NCBI GenBank assembly: GCA_046545575.1
Contig: JBKGZM010000049.1
Span: 1 to 14,121 of the forward strand
Source: JAGXOF01 sp046545575
GTDB taxonomy: Bacteria; Chloroflexota; Dehalococcoidia; SZUA-161; SpSt-899
Reading direction: 5' to 3'
Length of the DNA stretch: 14,121 bases
Positions within the stretch are counted from its first letter, which is position 1; each line of letters opens with the position of its first letter. Positions 1 to 7,440 of the stretch are shown here, piece by piece. Both the position numbers and the translations under genes were made by a program. The notes under the pieces are model-generated. The model was not told the DNA's origin. It was given only the letters and a program-made list of their open reading frames with translations, and searched no databases.

Positions 1-58
1 TTTATATGACCCAACCAATATCTCTTCGGTTACATTTTAGATGACTTGACGCGTACTG

Positions 59-87
59 TTGACCATATTAGGACCCGGGTGTATAAT
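59..87 (+). promoter_or_regulatory. Sigma70-type promoter for the ABC importer genes
   Basis: TTGACC at 59-64 and a perfect TATAAT at 82-87 are separated by exactly 17 bases, a near-consensus sigma70/SigA promoter. Transcription would start near position 94, giving a leader of about 127 bases before the receptor gene at 222. The leader shows no T-box, no recognisable riboswitch core and no terminator hairpin that I can see. Confidence 0.7.
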
Positions 88-221
88 AAGGTCACTCTAA
101 ATAAACAGAAACAGAGGAAAGGGGGTGATAGTCTTCAAACGATAACATTTTTAGCATGCCGGAGACGCCGCTGGATCAGTGACTGGTTCGGGAGAGAAAT
201 GTTTATCGAGGGAGGTGTTGA

Positions 222-1247
222 ATGAGTAGGCAGAAAGCTTTGATTAGTGCTGTAACAGTATTGTTGATCCTTACTTTAGCGGTTGTTAGCTCTTGCGTAT
301 CCGAAACAACGCCAACAGATCAAACAACTGAAAAGGTATACAAGATCGGCGAGACCATGATAGTGGAGCATCCAGATCTATTCTCAGACCGGGATGGTTT
401 TCGTGAAGCAATGGCTGAGGCAGGATTTGTTGAAGGAGAAAACGTAGAGTATATTTTTAAGAATGCCCAGGGCGATATGTCTTTAGCCAAGACAATCGCT
501 GACCAGTTTGTTTCTCAGGGAGTGGACTTGATGCATCCTATTGCCACGCCGACCTCACAGGCTTGTGTGGCTGCTGCGGAAGGAACGGACATCCCTGTCG
601 TTTTCAGCACATGTACCGCTCCGGCTGAGGCTGACATAGTGAGTCAGTGGGAAGCCCCTCGCACCGACAATGTCACTGGAGTAAGCGACATGGCTGATAT
701 CAGGGTCCAAATGGAAATGATCCGGGAAATTTGCCCTGATTTTGAAGTGCTTGGCGTTATATACAATAGTGGTGAAGTGAATTCAGTTCAGCAGATAAAC
801 GGACTGAAAGGACTCAAGGATGAGGTTGGCATTGAAAAGGTTGTAGAGGCCAATGTTTCCACTGCTGCCGACTGCTCCACAGCGGCCAAGTCCCTGGCCG
901 GAAGAGTTGACGTGGTCTGGATCCCCACAGACAACACCGCGGTTTCTGGAATCGAGGCTATAATCAAGGTCTGTGAAGACAATGACTTGCCGTTCTTTGG
1001 TTCCACAAGCGCTATGGTGGGGAATGGATGCATAGCCGCTCGAGGGGCCAACTACTCATGGATAGGCCACAAGGCAGGGGAATATGCTGCGAGCATACTC
1101 AAAGGCGAGAAGACTACCCAAGAAATCCCTGTTGTGAAATGTTCCGGCGAGGCTCAGAAGCTGGTTGTTAACCCTGGTGCGGCGGAGAGAATGGGCATAA
1201 TCCTCTCTGATGACGTAATGGAGAAGGCCGCTGAAGTTGTAGAGTAA
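222..1247 (+). CDS. ABC importer substrate-binding lipoprotein (TrpX/ABC_sub_bind family)
   Basis: This is the extracytoplasmic receptor of an ABC importer and should bind a small molecule and deliver it to the permease. The 341 residues start with a charged tip and a hydrophobic stretch (about 6-22), then the lipobox V-S-S-C with Cys25 as the lipidation site, so it is membrane-anchored outside the cytoplasm. The mature part has the two-lobe pattern of the ABC_sub_bind family (PF04392), including a segment near 100-130 where the family reads 'D...IPVVF..CTAP' and a late 'G..AA..AA.ILKG' helix. Family length is about 320-340, so it looks complete. The start is supported by a strong GGGAGGTG Shine-Dalgarno just upstream of 222. 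Members have been linked to tryptophan/tyrosine (TrpX) and other amino-acid-like ligands; the ligand here is not readable. Confidence 0.88.
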   Translation: MSRQKALISAVTVLLILTLAVVSSCVSETTPTDQTTEKVYKIGETMIVEHPDLFSDRDGFREAMAEAGFVEGENVEYIFKNAQGDMSLAKTIADQFVSQGVDLMHPIATPTSQACVAAAEGTDIPVVFSTCTAPAEADIVSQWEAPRTDNVTGVSDMADIRVQMEMIREICPDFEVLGVIYNSGEVNSVQQINGLKGLKDEVGIEKVVEANVSTAADCSTAAKSLAGRVDVVWIPTDNTAVSGIEAIIKVCEDNDLPFFGSTSAMVGNGCIAARGANYSWIGHKAGEYAASILKGEKTTQEIPVVKCSGEAQKLVVNPGAAERMGIILSDDVMEKAAEVVE

Positions 1248-1253
1248 ATGCGT

Positions 1254-1293
1254 AAAAAAGCCCTCCAACTCCTAGGAGTTGGAGGGCTTTTTT
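1254..1293 (+). terminator. Perfectly palindromic intrinsic terminator/attenuator between receptor and permease
   Basis: Two 20-base arms form an uninterrupted perfect palindrome centred at 1273/1274. The GC-rich core GCCCTCCAACTCCT is flanked by A6 on the left and T6 on the right. The stem followed by T6 fits a rho-independent terminator, and the A/T ends make it work on either strand. It starts 7 bases after the receptor stop and lies 33 bases before the permease start. This is a common place for partial termination that keeps the receptor in excess over the membrane parts. Confidence 0.88.
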
Positions 1294-1325
1294 CTCCCCT
1301 ACGTGTGAAACAAAGAGAGTGATAA

Positions 1326-2240
1326 ATGCTAGATGCGATTGGATCGGTTCTTACTTCCTCTGGATATGAAGCCCTGGTATACTGCTTCGTGACCATCGGA
1401 GTATGGCTTGAACTCCGCATCCTTGATTTCCCAGACCTCACAGTAGATGGCAGCTTCGTGACCGGCGGTTCCATCGCCGCTGTCATGCTCGTAAGCGGAT
1501 TTGATCCCTTTCTGGCAACCTTCTGTGCTCTGTTGGGGGGTATGTTTGCCGGGCTCATAACTGGTCTGCTTCATACCAAGCTGAGAATAACTGCCTTGCT
1601 CGCTGGCATTCTCATGATGGTAGGGCTGTGGTCGGTAAACCTGGTCATCATGATGGGGAGAGCAAATATTCCCCTGTTGAGAACCCCAACGGTCTTCGGA
1701 GACGTCGCGGATTTCTTCGGAACAAGCCAGAGTGCCTTTGTGGAGATAGCTTTTGTCGCTGCCATAGCGATAGCCGTCATCTGGATACTGAACTGGTTCT
1801 TTCATACGGATACCGGCCTGGCCATGAGAGCGACGGGAGACAACGAGCAGATGATAAGGGGACTTGGCTCAAATACCGATACAAATATTCTGATAGGCAC
1901 GTCCCTTGGCAACGGACTTGTAGCCCTTTCCGGGGCCCTAGCATCACAGGGTCAGGCATTCTGTGCAGTCAACATGGGAGTAGGGATGATCGTCATGGGA
2001 CTGGCAGCGGTGATAGTCGGAGAGGCACTGTTCCGTCCGCACGGAGTTATGTTTGCCTTGCTGGCCATGGTTGGCGGGACCTTTGTTTATCGACTGTTTT
2101 TGACCGTAGCCCTGCGGGCCGGTATGCCCGCGATGTATCTGAAGTTAATCACAGCGGTGCTGGTGATCATAGCGCTTGCGGGGCCTCTGCTGAGGAAGAA
2201 ACTGCGGGGCGAATGGGTCCCAAGGGCAGGAAGATTTTGA
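1326..2240 (+). CDS. ABC importer permease (BPD_transp_2 family, TrpY-like)
   Basis: This is the membrane subunit of the importer, pairing with the receptor upstream and the ATPase downstream. Its 304 residues are highly hydrophobic with about eight or nine membrane segments, the usual layout of the branched-chain/ribose-type permease family (PF02653). An early 'LTVDGSF..GG' stretch near residue 38 and the cytoplasmic-loop region 'MRATGDNEQMIRGLGSNT' (about 168-185) are typical of TrpY-like members and would form the ATPase contact. The length matches the family. A modest GAGAGTG motif precedes the start. It follows the attenuator hairpin and is separated from the ATPase gene by only 7 bases, so the two are probably co-transcribed. 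Confidence 0.88.
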   Translation: MLDAIGSVLTSSGYEALVYCFVTIGVWLELRILDFPDLTVDGSFVTGGSIAAVMLVSGFDPFLATFCALLGGMFAGLITGLLHTKLRITALLAGILMMVGLWSVNLVIMMGRANIPLLRTPTVFGDVADFFGTSQSAFVEIAFVAAIAIAVIWILNWFFHTDTGLAMRATGDNEQMIRGLGSNTDTNILIGTSLGNGLVALSGALASQGQAFCAVNMGVGMIVMGLAAVIVGEALFRPHGVMFALLAMVGGTFVYRLFLTVALRAGMPAMYLKLITAVLVIIALAGPLLRKKLRGEWVPRAGRF

Positions 2241-2247
2241 AGGATCG

Positions 2248-3084
2248 ATGATTATGATGAGCACAGATCGAAGCAGGAGTTTGCTTATACTGGAAAATGT
2301 GAGGAAGGTATTCTCCAGAGGCACTGTGGATGAGGTAACCGCCCTGGACGGTGTTAACCTGAACGTTTTCGATAGGGATTTTGTTACTGTTATCGGCAGC
2401 AATGGTGCTGGTAAATCCACCGCGCTCAATGTTATCTCTGGAGTTTACCCACCGGGGACCGGCAGCAGGGTCATTATCAATGATAAAGATGTTACTGCTA
2501 TCCCTGAACACGATCGCGCAGCCTGGGTTAGCAGAGTATACCAAGAGCCTGAAGCAGGGACCTCGCCCAATCTGACCATCGAGGAGAACCTTGCCTTGGC
2601 GTTGCTGCGGGGACAACCAAGAAGGCTAAGGGGGGCGGTTAACAAAAAACGCAGAGAGGTATTCCGTGAGGCACTTGAACCATTGGGGCTTGGACTGGAG
2701 AACAGGCTGACTGCCCCTGTAGGCACGCTCTCAGGAGGGCAGAGACAGGCACTTGCACTGGTAATGGCAACTATAAGCAGACCATCTTTGCTCCTGCTTG
2801 ATGAGCATATCGCTACTCTGGACCCGAGGGCAGCAGAAACCATTCTTAAGTTGACTGACATGATCATTCAGCGGGAACAGACGACTGCCTTGATGGTTAC
2901 TCACAACATGGAGATCGCCCTGCGCTACGGCAACAGGCTTGTCATGATGCACAGAGGGAAGACCATCGTGGATATCGAAGCCGAAAGGAAGAATAAACTG
3001 ACGGTTAATGACCTGGTAAACGCTTTCGAGCGGGCTGCCGGAGAGCAACTCGCCGACGAAAGCATCATGCTCGGCCAGCACTAG
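2248..3084 (+). CDS. ABC importer ATP-binding protein (TrpZ-like)
   Basis: This cytoplasmic ATPase powers the importer. All nucleotide-binding motifs are present in 278 residues: Walker A GSNGAGKST (50-58), Q-loop Gln99 in 'VYQEP', signature LSGGQ (161-165), Walker B LLLLDE (181-186) with catalytic Glu186, D-loop 'TLDP' (190-193) and switch His219 in 'VTHN'. The 'LLDEHIATLDP' wording, with His after the catalytic Glu, is characteristic of the ATPases that partner ABC_sub_bind receptors. The start is uncertain: ATG codons at 2248, 2254 and 2257 all follow an AAGGA at 2240, and the later ones have better spacing. I keep the first. No clear terminator follows the stop. Confidence 0.9.
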   Translation: MIMMSTDRSRSLLILENVRKVFSRGTVDEVTALDGVNLNVFDRDFVTVIGSNGAGKSTALNVISGVYPPGTGSRVIINDKDVTAIPEHDRAAWVSRVYQEPEAGTSPNLTIEENLALALLRGQPRRLRGAVNKKRREVFREALEPLGLGLENRLTAPVGTLSGGQRQALALVMATISRPSLLLLDEHIATLDPRAAETILKLTDMIIQREQTTALMVTHNMEIALRYGNRLVMMHRGKTIVDIEAERKNKLTVNDLVNAFERAAGEQLADESIMLGQH

Positions 3085-3240
3085 TTTTCACTGAACATCT
3101 TATATACCTCTGTCATCGAGGCAGAAGCCATGAAAAGGAAGAGTCCCCTGCCTACTCGTTTCATAGCAATCCCTGTTAGGGTGTGTTTTTGCATTGAGAA
3201 TGCGCGTTGGATAGCCAGACGGGAGCCTTAATGTGAACAA
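3085..3240. other. Intergenic gap between importer and enzyme genes
   Basis: These 156 bases hold no convincing reading frame on either strand. I see neither a strong hairpin with a T-run nor a good promoter; a TTGCAT at about 3189 with a 17-base spacer to TAGCCA is too weak to call. The enzyme genes may therefore be read through from the importer or from a non-consensus promoter. Confidence 0.4.
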
Positions 3241-3384
3241 ATGAAACAGGCCGCGATAGTTGTAGAAAGCAAGGATAACATTGATACTGCATTGCAGAAA
3301 CTCCAATCAAGCGACTATATGAGATTGATACGGGAAAGGGTGGCGAATGTGAAAGGGCTGAAGGGAAGAGGTGACAGAAAATGA
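3241..3384 (+). CDS. Shrunken SAF-domain small subunit of the UxaA/SuyA type (in-frame internal deletion)
   Basis: This 47-residue frame ends in an ATGA overlap with the UxaA-family gene, the usual position of the small SAF-domain subunit (about 90-100 residues in SuyA and UxaA-N proteins). Its start, MKQAAIVVESKDNIDTAL, looks like the family N-terminus ('AIVI.PKDNVATAL'). Its end, RVANVKGLKGRGDR, looks like the family C-terminus ('HVHNVESLRGRGD'). The roughly 40-45 residues that normally lie between, including the GHKFAL stretch and the 'IKKGE.VIKYGE.IG' core, are absent, and the join is near residues 26-30. Start codon, stop and coupling to the next gene survive, so it may still be translated, but a functional SAF fold is unlikely. 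The family assignment rests on remembered consensus, not on a search. Confidence 0.62.
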   Translation: MKQAAIVVESKDNIDTALQKLQSSDYMRLIRERVANVKGLKGRGDRK

Positions 3385-4538
3385 AGTTCTGGGGATATCG
3401 CCGCAGGAATGGGAGTGCAGGTGTGCGGAATCACGTTCTGGTGTTCCCGACGGTGATTTGCGCCTCCACTGTTGCCCAGATGATAAGTAGAGAGGTCCCT
3501 GGTACTGTTATCGGCAGCCACCCGCATGGCTGTGGACATCTTGGCGAGGAGAAGAACCATATGATCAGAGCCATGAGTGGCTTCTGTGCCAATCCGAACG
3601 TCGCCGGTGTATTGTTGGTTGGACTAGGATGTGAACTCATTACCCCTGAATTGTTGCGAGAGGAGTTGACCGGTTTGGGGCAAAGATTCGAGACGCTAAG
3701 CATTCAGGCGGAAGGCGGAACAAGTAATGCGGTGGCTAAAGGGAAAAAGCTGGCAGAGGAGCTGCTGGCAGAGGCCTCCGGCTTGAATCGCGAGGAGTGT
3801 GACATCTCGGAACTCGTGATCGGCACACATTGTGGCGGCTCCGATACACTGTCTGGGCTTACTGCCAACCCCTCGATCGGGGTAGCCTGCGACAGTGTTG
3901 TGAACCAAGGGGGGACAGCCATAATATCCGAAACGGCTGAGATGCTGGGCGCTGAGCATGTTCTGTACCGAAGAGCCGCCAGCGATGAAGTAAGGGAGCG
4001 CATCGAGCAGATAACCTCATCGACCGATGCAAGTGTGAAATCCATGGGGGTTGACATTCGCGGGACCGAGCCCTCCCCCGGCAATATTGAGGGTGGACTC
4101 ACCACCCTGGAGGAAAAGTCGCTTGGCTCCATCCGCAAGGGTGGCACATCCACAATTATGCAGGTGGTCAACTACGCTGAGAGGCCCTCACAGAAAGGAT
4201 TGATCATAATGGACGGGCCAGCACACGATGTGGTCTCTGACACGGGCATGATTGCCTCCGGCGCTCACATAATACTCTTCAGCACAGGACGCGGCACACC
4301 CCTCGGCGCACCTGTTGCCCCTGTAACAAAGATTTCCTCCAACAGTGTCCTGTATGAGCGAATGCAGGAGAATATCGATATAGATGCCGGGGTAATACTG
4401 GAGGGCAGGGAGTCTATTCAGGGGGTAGGCGAGCGGATTTTCCAAGAGATGATCGACGTTGCCTCAGGAAAACTGACGAAGGCGGAGTCTCTGGGGCATG
4501 CGGAGTTCGCCATACACTCCATTGCTCCTACAGTATGA
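3381..4538 (+). CDS. UxaA-family hydro-lyase/lyase large subunit (altronate dehydratase / sulfolactate lyase SuyB-like)
   Basis: This cytoplasmic enzyme belongs to the UxaA/GarD/SuyB family (PF04295 plus its C-terminal partner domain). Characterised members remove water from sugar acids such as altronate and galactarate, or sulfite from sulfolactate, generally with a divalent metal. The 385 residues are full length for a large subunit without a fused SAF domain. Typical segments are 'GYRRRNGSAGVRNH' at residues 5-18, 'SHPHGCG' near 46, 'GTHCGGSDTLSGLTANP' at about 149-165, and 'DGPAHDVVSDTGMIASGAH' near 278 leading to 'FSTGRGTP'. A GAGGTG Shine-Dalgarno with 7-base spacing supports the ATG at 3381. 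It is coupled (ATGA) to the shrunken SAF gene upstream and abuts the opine-type dehydrogenase. The exact substrate cannot be assigned. Confidence 0.85.
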   Translation: MKFWGYRRRNGSAGVRNHVLVFPTVICASTVAQMISREVPGTVIGSHPHGCGHLGEEKNHMIRAMSGFCANPNVAGVLLVGLGCELITPELLREELTGLGQRFETLSIQAEGGTSNAVAKGKKLAEELLAEASGLNREECDISELVIGTHCGGSDTLSGLTANPSIGVACDSVVNQGGTAIISETAEMLGAEHVLYRRAASDEVRERIEQITSSTDASVKSMGVDIRGTEPSPGNIEGGLTTLEEKSLGSIRKGGTSTIMQVVNYAERPSQKGLIIMDGPAHDVVSDTGMIASGAHIILFSTGRGTPLGAPVAPVTKISSNSVLYERMQENIDIDAGVILEGRESIQGVGERIFQEMIDVASGKLTKAESLGHAEFAIHSIAPTV

Positions 4539-4567
4539 CTACTAGCCCAGAAGACAGGAGGTCGAGA

Positions 4568-5668
4568 ATGGCAAAGATGGAAAGGGTGGCGGTGTTGGGT
4601 GGGGGAAATGGAGCACATGCAATGGCTGCCGACCTGGCTTTGAAGGGGGTTGAGGTAAATATTTGTGAAGCGCCTGAATTTAAGGAGGGCTTTCGCACAA
4701 CCCTTGAAAGCCGGAAGATAAAGCTACTTGACATGTGGGCCAATGAGAAAATAGTTGAACTTAACAAGGCAACTACCGATTTCAGCGAGGCGATAAAAGG
4801 AGTAAGCTATATTATGCTCCCTGTGCCGGCAACCGGCCACAGACGGTTTTTTGAAGGCATAATGCCCCACCTTGAGAACGGACAGGTTATTGTTACATGG
4901 CCCGGGAATTATTCAGGGCTGTTATTCGCCAATATGCTAAGAGAGGGAAAGGTAGATAAGTCAGTTACCATCGCGGAGGTCCATACCCTTCCCTGGGGTT
5001 GCAGGCTGGAATCGCCGGGGGTAATAAAGATAATGGTCGAGGCCTGGAATCTGCTTCTTGCTACGTTCCCGGCAAAAAACACCAACAGTGTTATAAACGA
5101 TTTGAAGGAGTTCTATCCTGTGGTTCCCGGTGAAAACGTTCTGGCAACTTCCCTCAACAATCTGAACCCGATTGTGCATCCTGTTGCTACCCTCCTGAAT
5201 GCGGGCTGGATCGACACCCTGGGCAAGGATTTCCACCTCTACAGGTTCGGCACTACATTCTCAGTTTCCAAAGCGATTAAGGCAATCTATAAAGAGGTAG
5301 CCAAGTTGAGCCAGACTATTGGAGTTGGGATGCTTGAATATCCCGAGAACTCCTTCCGGTCAAGGGAGACTATCATGTCTTATTATTTTGAAGCTCCTTT
5401 TGACAGGGAGGGAATAGTAGGTGATATATCCGGACCCTCCTCGGTGAAAGGAAGATATATAACTGAGGATGTGCCATATGGGTTGGTCATTATATCTCAA
5501 TTGGCGAGGAAGTTCGGGGTGGAGGTCCCAATTATCGATAGTGTAATTACCCTGGCTTCGGTGATAAACGAGGCGGACTATTACGGTGAAGGACGGCCTC
5601 TTGAGGACTTGGGAATAGCCGGGTTGAACAAGAACGAGCTTGCCAAAGTATTGCAGGACGGGTTTTAG
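4568..5668 (+). CDS. Opine-type NAD(P) dehydrogenase (octopine/nopaline dehydrogenase family)
   Basis: Members of this family join or split opines, reversibly linking an amino acid to a 2-oxo acid with NAD(P)H, or act as related 2-hydroxy/amino acid dehydrogenases. The 366 residues begin with a Rossmann strand and the GGGNGA loop (11-16), followed by 'AMAADLALKG', the hallmark of the family N-terminal domain. The Octopine_DH domain (PF02317) follows, with 'LNNLNPIVHP' near 196-205, where His204 matches the conserved catalytic His. I chose ATG 4568 because AGGAGG at 4556-4561 sits 6 bases upstream. An ATG at 4535 would overlap the lyase stop as ATGA and add 11 residues, but it has no ribosome site. 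Its neighbour is an amino-acid dehydrogenase, which suggests opine breakdown; this is inference. Confidence 0.82.
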   Translation: MAKMERVAVLGGGNGAHAMAADLALKGVEVNICEAPEFKEGFRTTLESRKIKLLDMWANEKIVELNKATTDFSEAIKGVSYIMLPVPATGHRRFFEGIMPHLENGQVIVTWPGNYSGLLFANMLREGKVDKSVTIAEVHTLPWGCRLESPGVIKIMVEAWNLLLATFPAKNTNSVINDLKEFYPVVPGENVLATSLNNLNPIVHPVATLLNAGWIDTLGKDFHLYRFGTTFSVSKAIKAIYKEVAKLSQTIGVGMLEYPENSFRSRETIMSYYFEAPFDREGIVGDISGPSSVKGRYITEDVPYGLVIISQLARKFGVEVPIIDSVITLASVINEADYYGEGRPLEDLGIAGLNKNELAKVLQDGF

Positions 5669-5696
5669 CGGATTTAGCAGCGAATGGGGTGCAATG

Positions 5697-7064
5697 ATGA
5701 ACAAGTCTGATAGCCTCTTCGACTTTATGGAAAACAAGGGTTTGACCACCCTGGAGATCTTTTACAACCAGAAACAGGACAGGTTTTTGCTCCGGGGTAT
5801 GAGGGAATGGGGTGATAATGTTCGGTTCGAGAAATATAACACCGACTTTACCGTGGAAGATATTCTGACCGAAGACTACTTTGCAACAGGCACAGAGGCC
5901 TTAGTATCAGAGCTTACAAAGTCTGGTTTGAAAGACTATCTGGAATACGTCGAGCAACTCATAAAAGAGCGGCAGAACCACGGAATCGAGTTCTATTACC
6001 ATCACAGGAACAACATCCGGTCGATGTACTGTAAGCACGTCAATACTCTGGGCATAAAGAATGGTCGGCAAGCCATTCGAGCTGGCGCTATGCGGAAGCA
6101 TGAACTAAGTGAGCCTGAAATAGACGTTATAATAGACGGATTGAACATCGCGCGAGCTATGGCTTATAAGAACGCGATAGCAAAGATACCATACGGAGGT
6201 TCGAAAATCCTGGTGCAGTGTGATCCGGTGGGACTCGACGACCTCGAATCGATGGGCTTCCTTGCCTATGTCACCGACAGGAGCCGCTCGATTAGCGGTC
6301 CAGATATGAACGTTAAACCCGAGATGGCGGACATTATTCACGATAGATTTACCAGAAACTACACAGGTGGCAGGAAGGACAGCATGGGCACATCCGGGGC
6401 ACCTACCGGATATGGTGAGTATCTGGCCATAAAAGAGGCGTGTGACTTTATCTATGGCAGCCGGGATCTATCGCAGAGAAGGATAGCAGTTCAGGGATTG
6501 GGAGAAGTAGGATACGTGCTAGCTGAGTATTTGTTGGGAGATGGAGCCAGGCTCTTTGTTAGCGACGTGGATATGTCCAAGGTAAATAGCCTGCAGCAAC
6601 GGTGGGGCGAGGAGTTGGTCAAATATGTGAAGCCGGATGAGGTATATACTGTGGATGCCGATGTCTTTTCCCCCTGTGCCATGGGCGGAGTAGTAACAAA
6701 GGAGAGAATCGGTACGTTCAAGTTCAAAATAATAATTGGCTCAGCCAATAACCAGTTATGGGCGAACAGCAAGGAGGAAGAACTGGAACTCGCCAGGGAC
6801 CTTGCTGACAGGGGCATTCTCTTTGTCACCGATTGGGCACACAACACAGGAGGCGTGCTGTGTGCCTGGATGGAATGGCTCTATCAAGAAGAAGCTTCCT
6901 TCGAGAAGCTTAAGCCGAGGATTGAACATATATGCCGCGACAACTTCAGGGAACTGCTTGAGGAAGCAAAAAAGACAGGCAGGACACCTACAGAGCTTGT
7001 ATATGAGAGGGTTGAGGACATAGTCTTTTCCGGCGCTGATTTCCACGAGTCTCTAGATTCATAA
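5697..7064 (+). CDS. Glu/Leu/Phe/Val-type amino-acid dehydrogenase with long N-terminus
   Basis: This cytoplasmic enzyme should catalyse NAD(P)-dependent oxidative deamination of an L-amino acid to its 2-oxo acid and ammonia, or the reverse. Of 455 residues, the substrate domain has the family lysines in 'AYKN' (Lys158) and 'YGGSK' (Lys170) and an Asp in 'GPDMNV' (Asp203). The Rossmann domain carries GLGEVG (267-272) and ends its second strand in 'VSDVD', an acidic residue favouring NAD+. 'PCAMGG..TKE.I' and 'IIGSANNQL' (347-354) are typical of the leucine/phenylalanine branch. Leucine dehydrogenases are about 360 residues with this Lys near 67, so some 90 extra N-terminal residues are present. 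I chose ATG 5697 for its spacing from GGGGTG; 5694 is equally possible, and 5640 would overlap the previous gene. Confidence 0.85.
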   Translation: MNKSDSLFDFMENKGLTTLEIFYNQKQDRFLLRGMREWGDNVRFEKYNTDFTVEDILTEDYFATGTEALVSELTKSGLKDYLEYVEQLIKERQNHGIEFYYHHRNNIRSMYCKHVNTLGIKNGRQAIRAGAMRKHELSEPEIDVIIDGLNIARAMAYKNAIAKIPYGGSKILVQCDPVGLDDLESMGFLAYVTDRSRSISGPDMNVKPEMADIIHDRFTRNYTGGRKDSMGTSGAPTGYGEYLAIKEACDFIYGSRDLSQRRIAVQGLGEVGYVLAEYLLGDGARLFVSDVDMSKVNSLQQRWGEELVKYVKPDEVYTVDADVFSPCAMGGVVTKERIGTFKFKIIIGSANNQLWANSKEEELELARDLADRGILFVTDWAHNTGGVLCAWMEWLYQEEASFEKLKPRIEHICRDNFRELLEEAKKTGRTPTELVYERVEDIVFSGADFHESLDS

Positions 7065-7440
7065 GACAGGCTGTAATAAGTCACCACGAGATCGCCTAGC
7101 CTCTCCTATTGGACAACCTGAAAAACGGATTATTCGAGTTGTAAAAGCCATGAAGAGGAAACGAGGGTGGATGAGTTCTTCGACTGTTGCACAGGACAGC
7201 ATCCTCTGCCATCGAAGCTGAAAGATAACGCATGAAATGCGCTTATGTGCACTCCTTTAGCTCTGAAGACGAGTGGTTTGATGATTATGTGAGGTTTGTG
7301 GCTTTGCTGAGGGCACAGCCCAGATTCAGTGGTGTTTAGCAGAAATGTCATGGCATCGATTTGTACTTGGAATGGATCAGGGGAGATAGAACGTATCTGG
7401 AAAATGAGTTTCTCCCTGCCTGTGGTAAAACGGGGTATAG
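7065..7440. other. 376-base region without a convincing gene
   Basis: No frame longer than about 50 codons with a good ribosome site is present. The best short candidate is 7232-7339 on the + strand (35 residues, starting MKCAYVHSFSSEDEWF), whose composition looks protein-like but which has only a weak upstream GAAAG and no family I recognise. A second short run (about 7081-7222) is rich in Arg/Lys. No hairpin terminator is visible after the dehydrogenase stop. The decay of the next two loci makes a degraded gene plausible here, but I cannot name one. Confidence 0.35.

Noticed and set aside
125..145. A six-codon leader peptide (GTG to TAA) after AGGAAAGGGG in the importer leader
   Set aside because: It has no run of a single amino acid and no alternative hairpins nearby, so attenuation by a leader peptide is unsupported.
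94..221. A T-box or other riboswitch in the importer leader, as in some TrpXYZ operons
   Set aside because: I find no T-box core sequence and no terminator before the receptor gene.
1628..2251. A 207-codon + strand frame inside the permease gene
   Set aside because: Its composition (Arg, Gly, Ser, His rich) is typical of an out-of-frame shadow; the permease frame has clear membrane segments.
4535..4567. Upstream start of the opine-type dehydrogenase overlapping the lyase stop
   Set aside because: It lacks a ribosome site, while ATG 4568 has a full AGGAGG at ideal spacing and begins right before the Rossmann strand.
5640..5693. Upstream start of the amino-acid dehydrogenase
   Set aside because: It would overlap the previous gene by 29 bases and has no Shine-Dalgarno.
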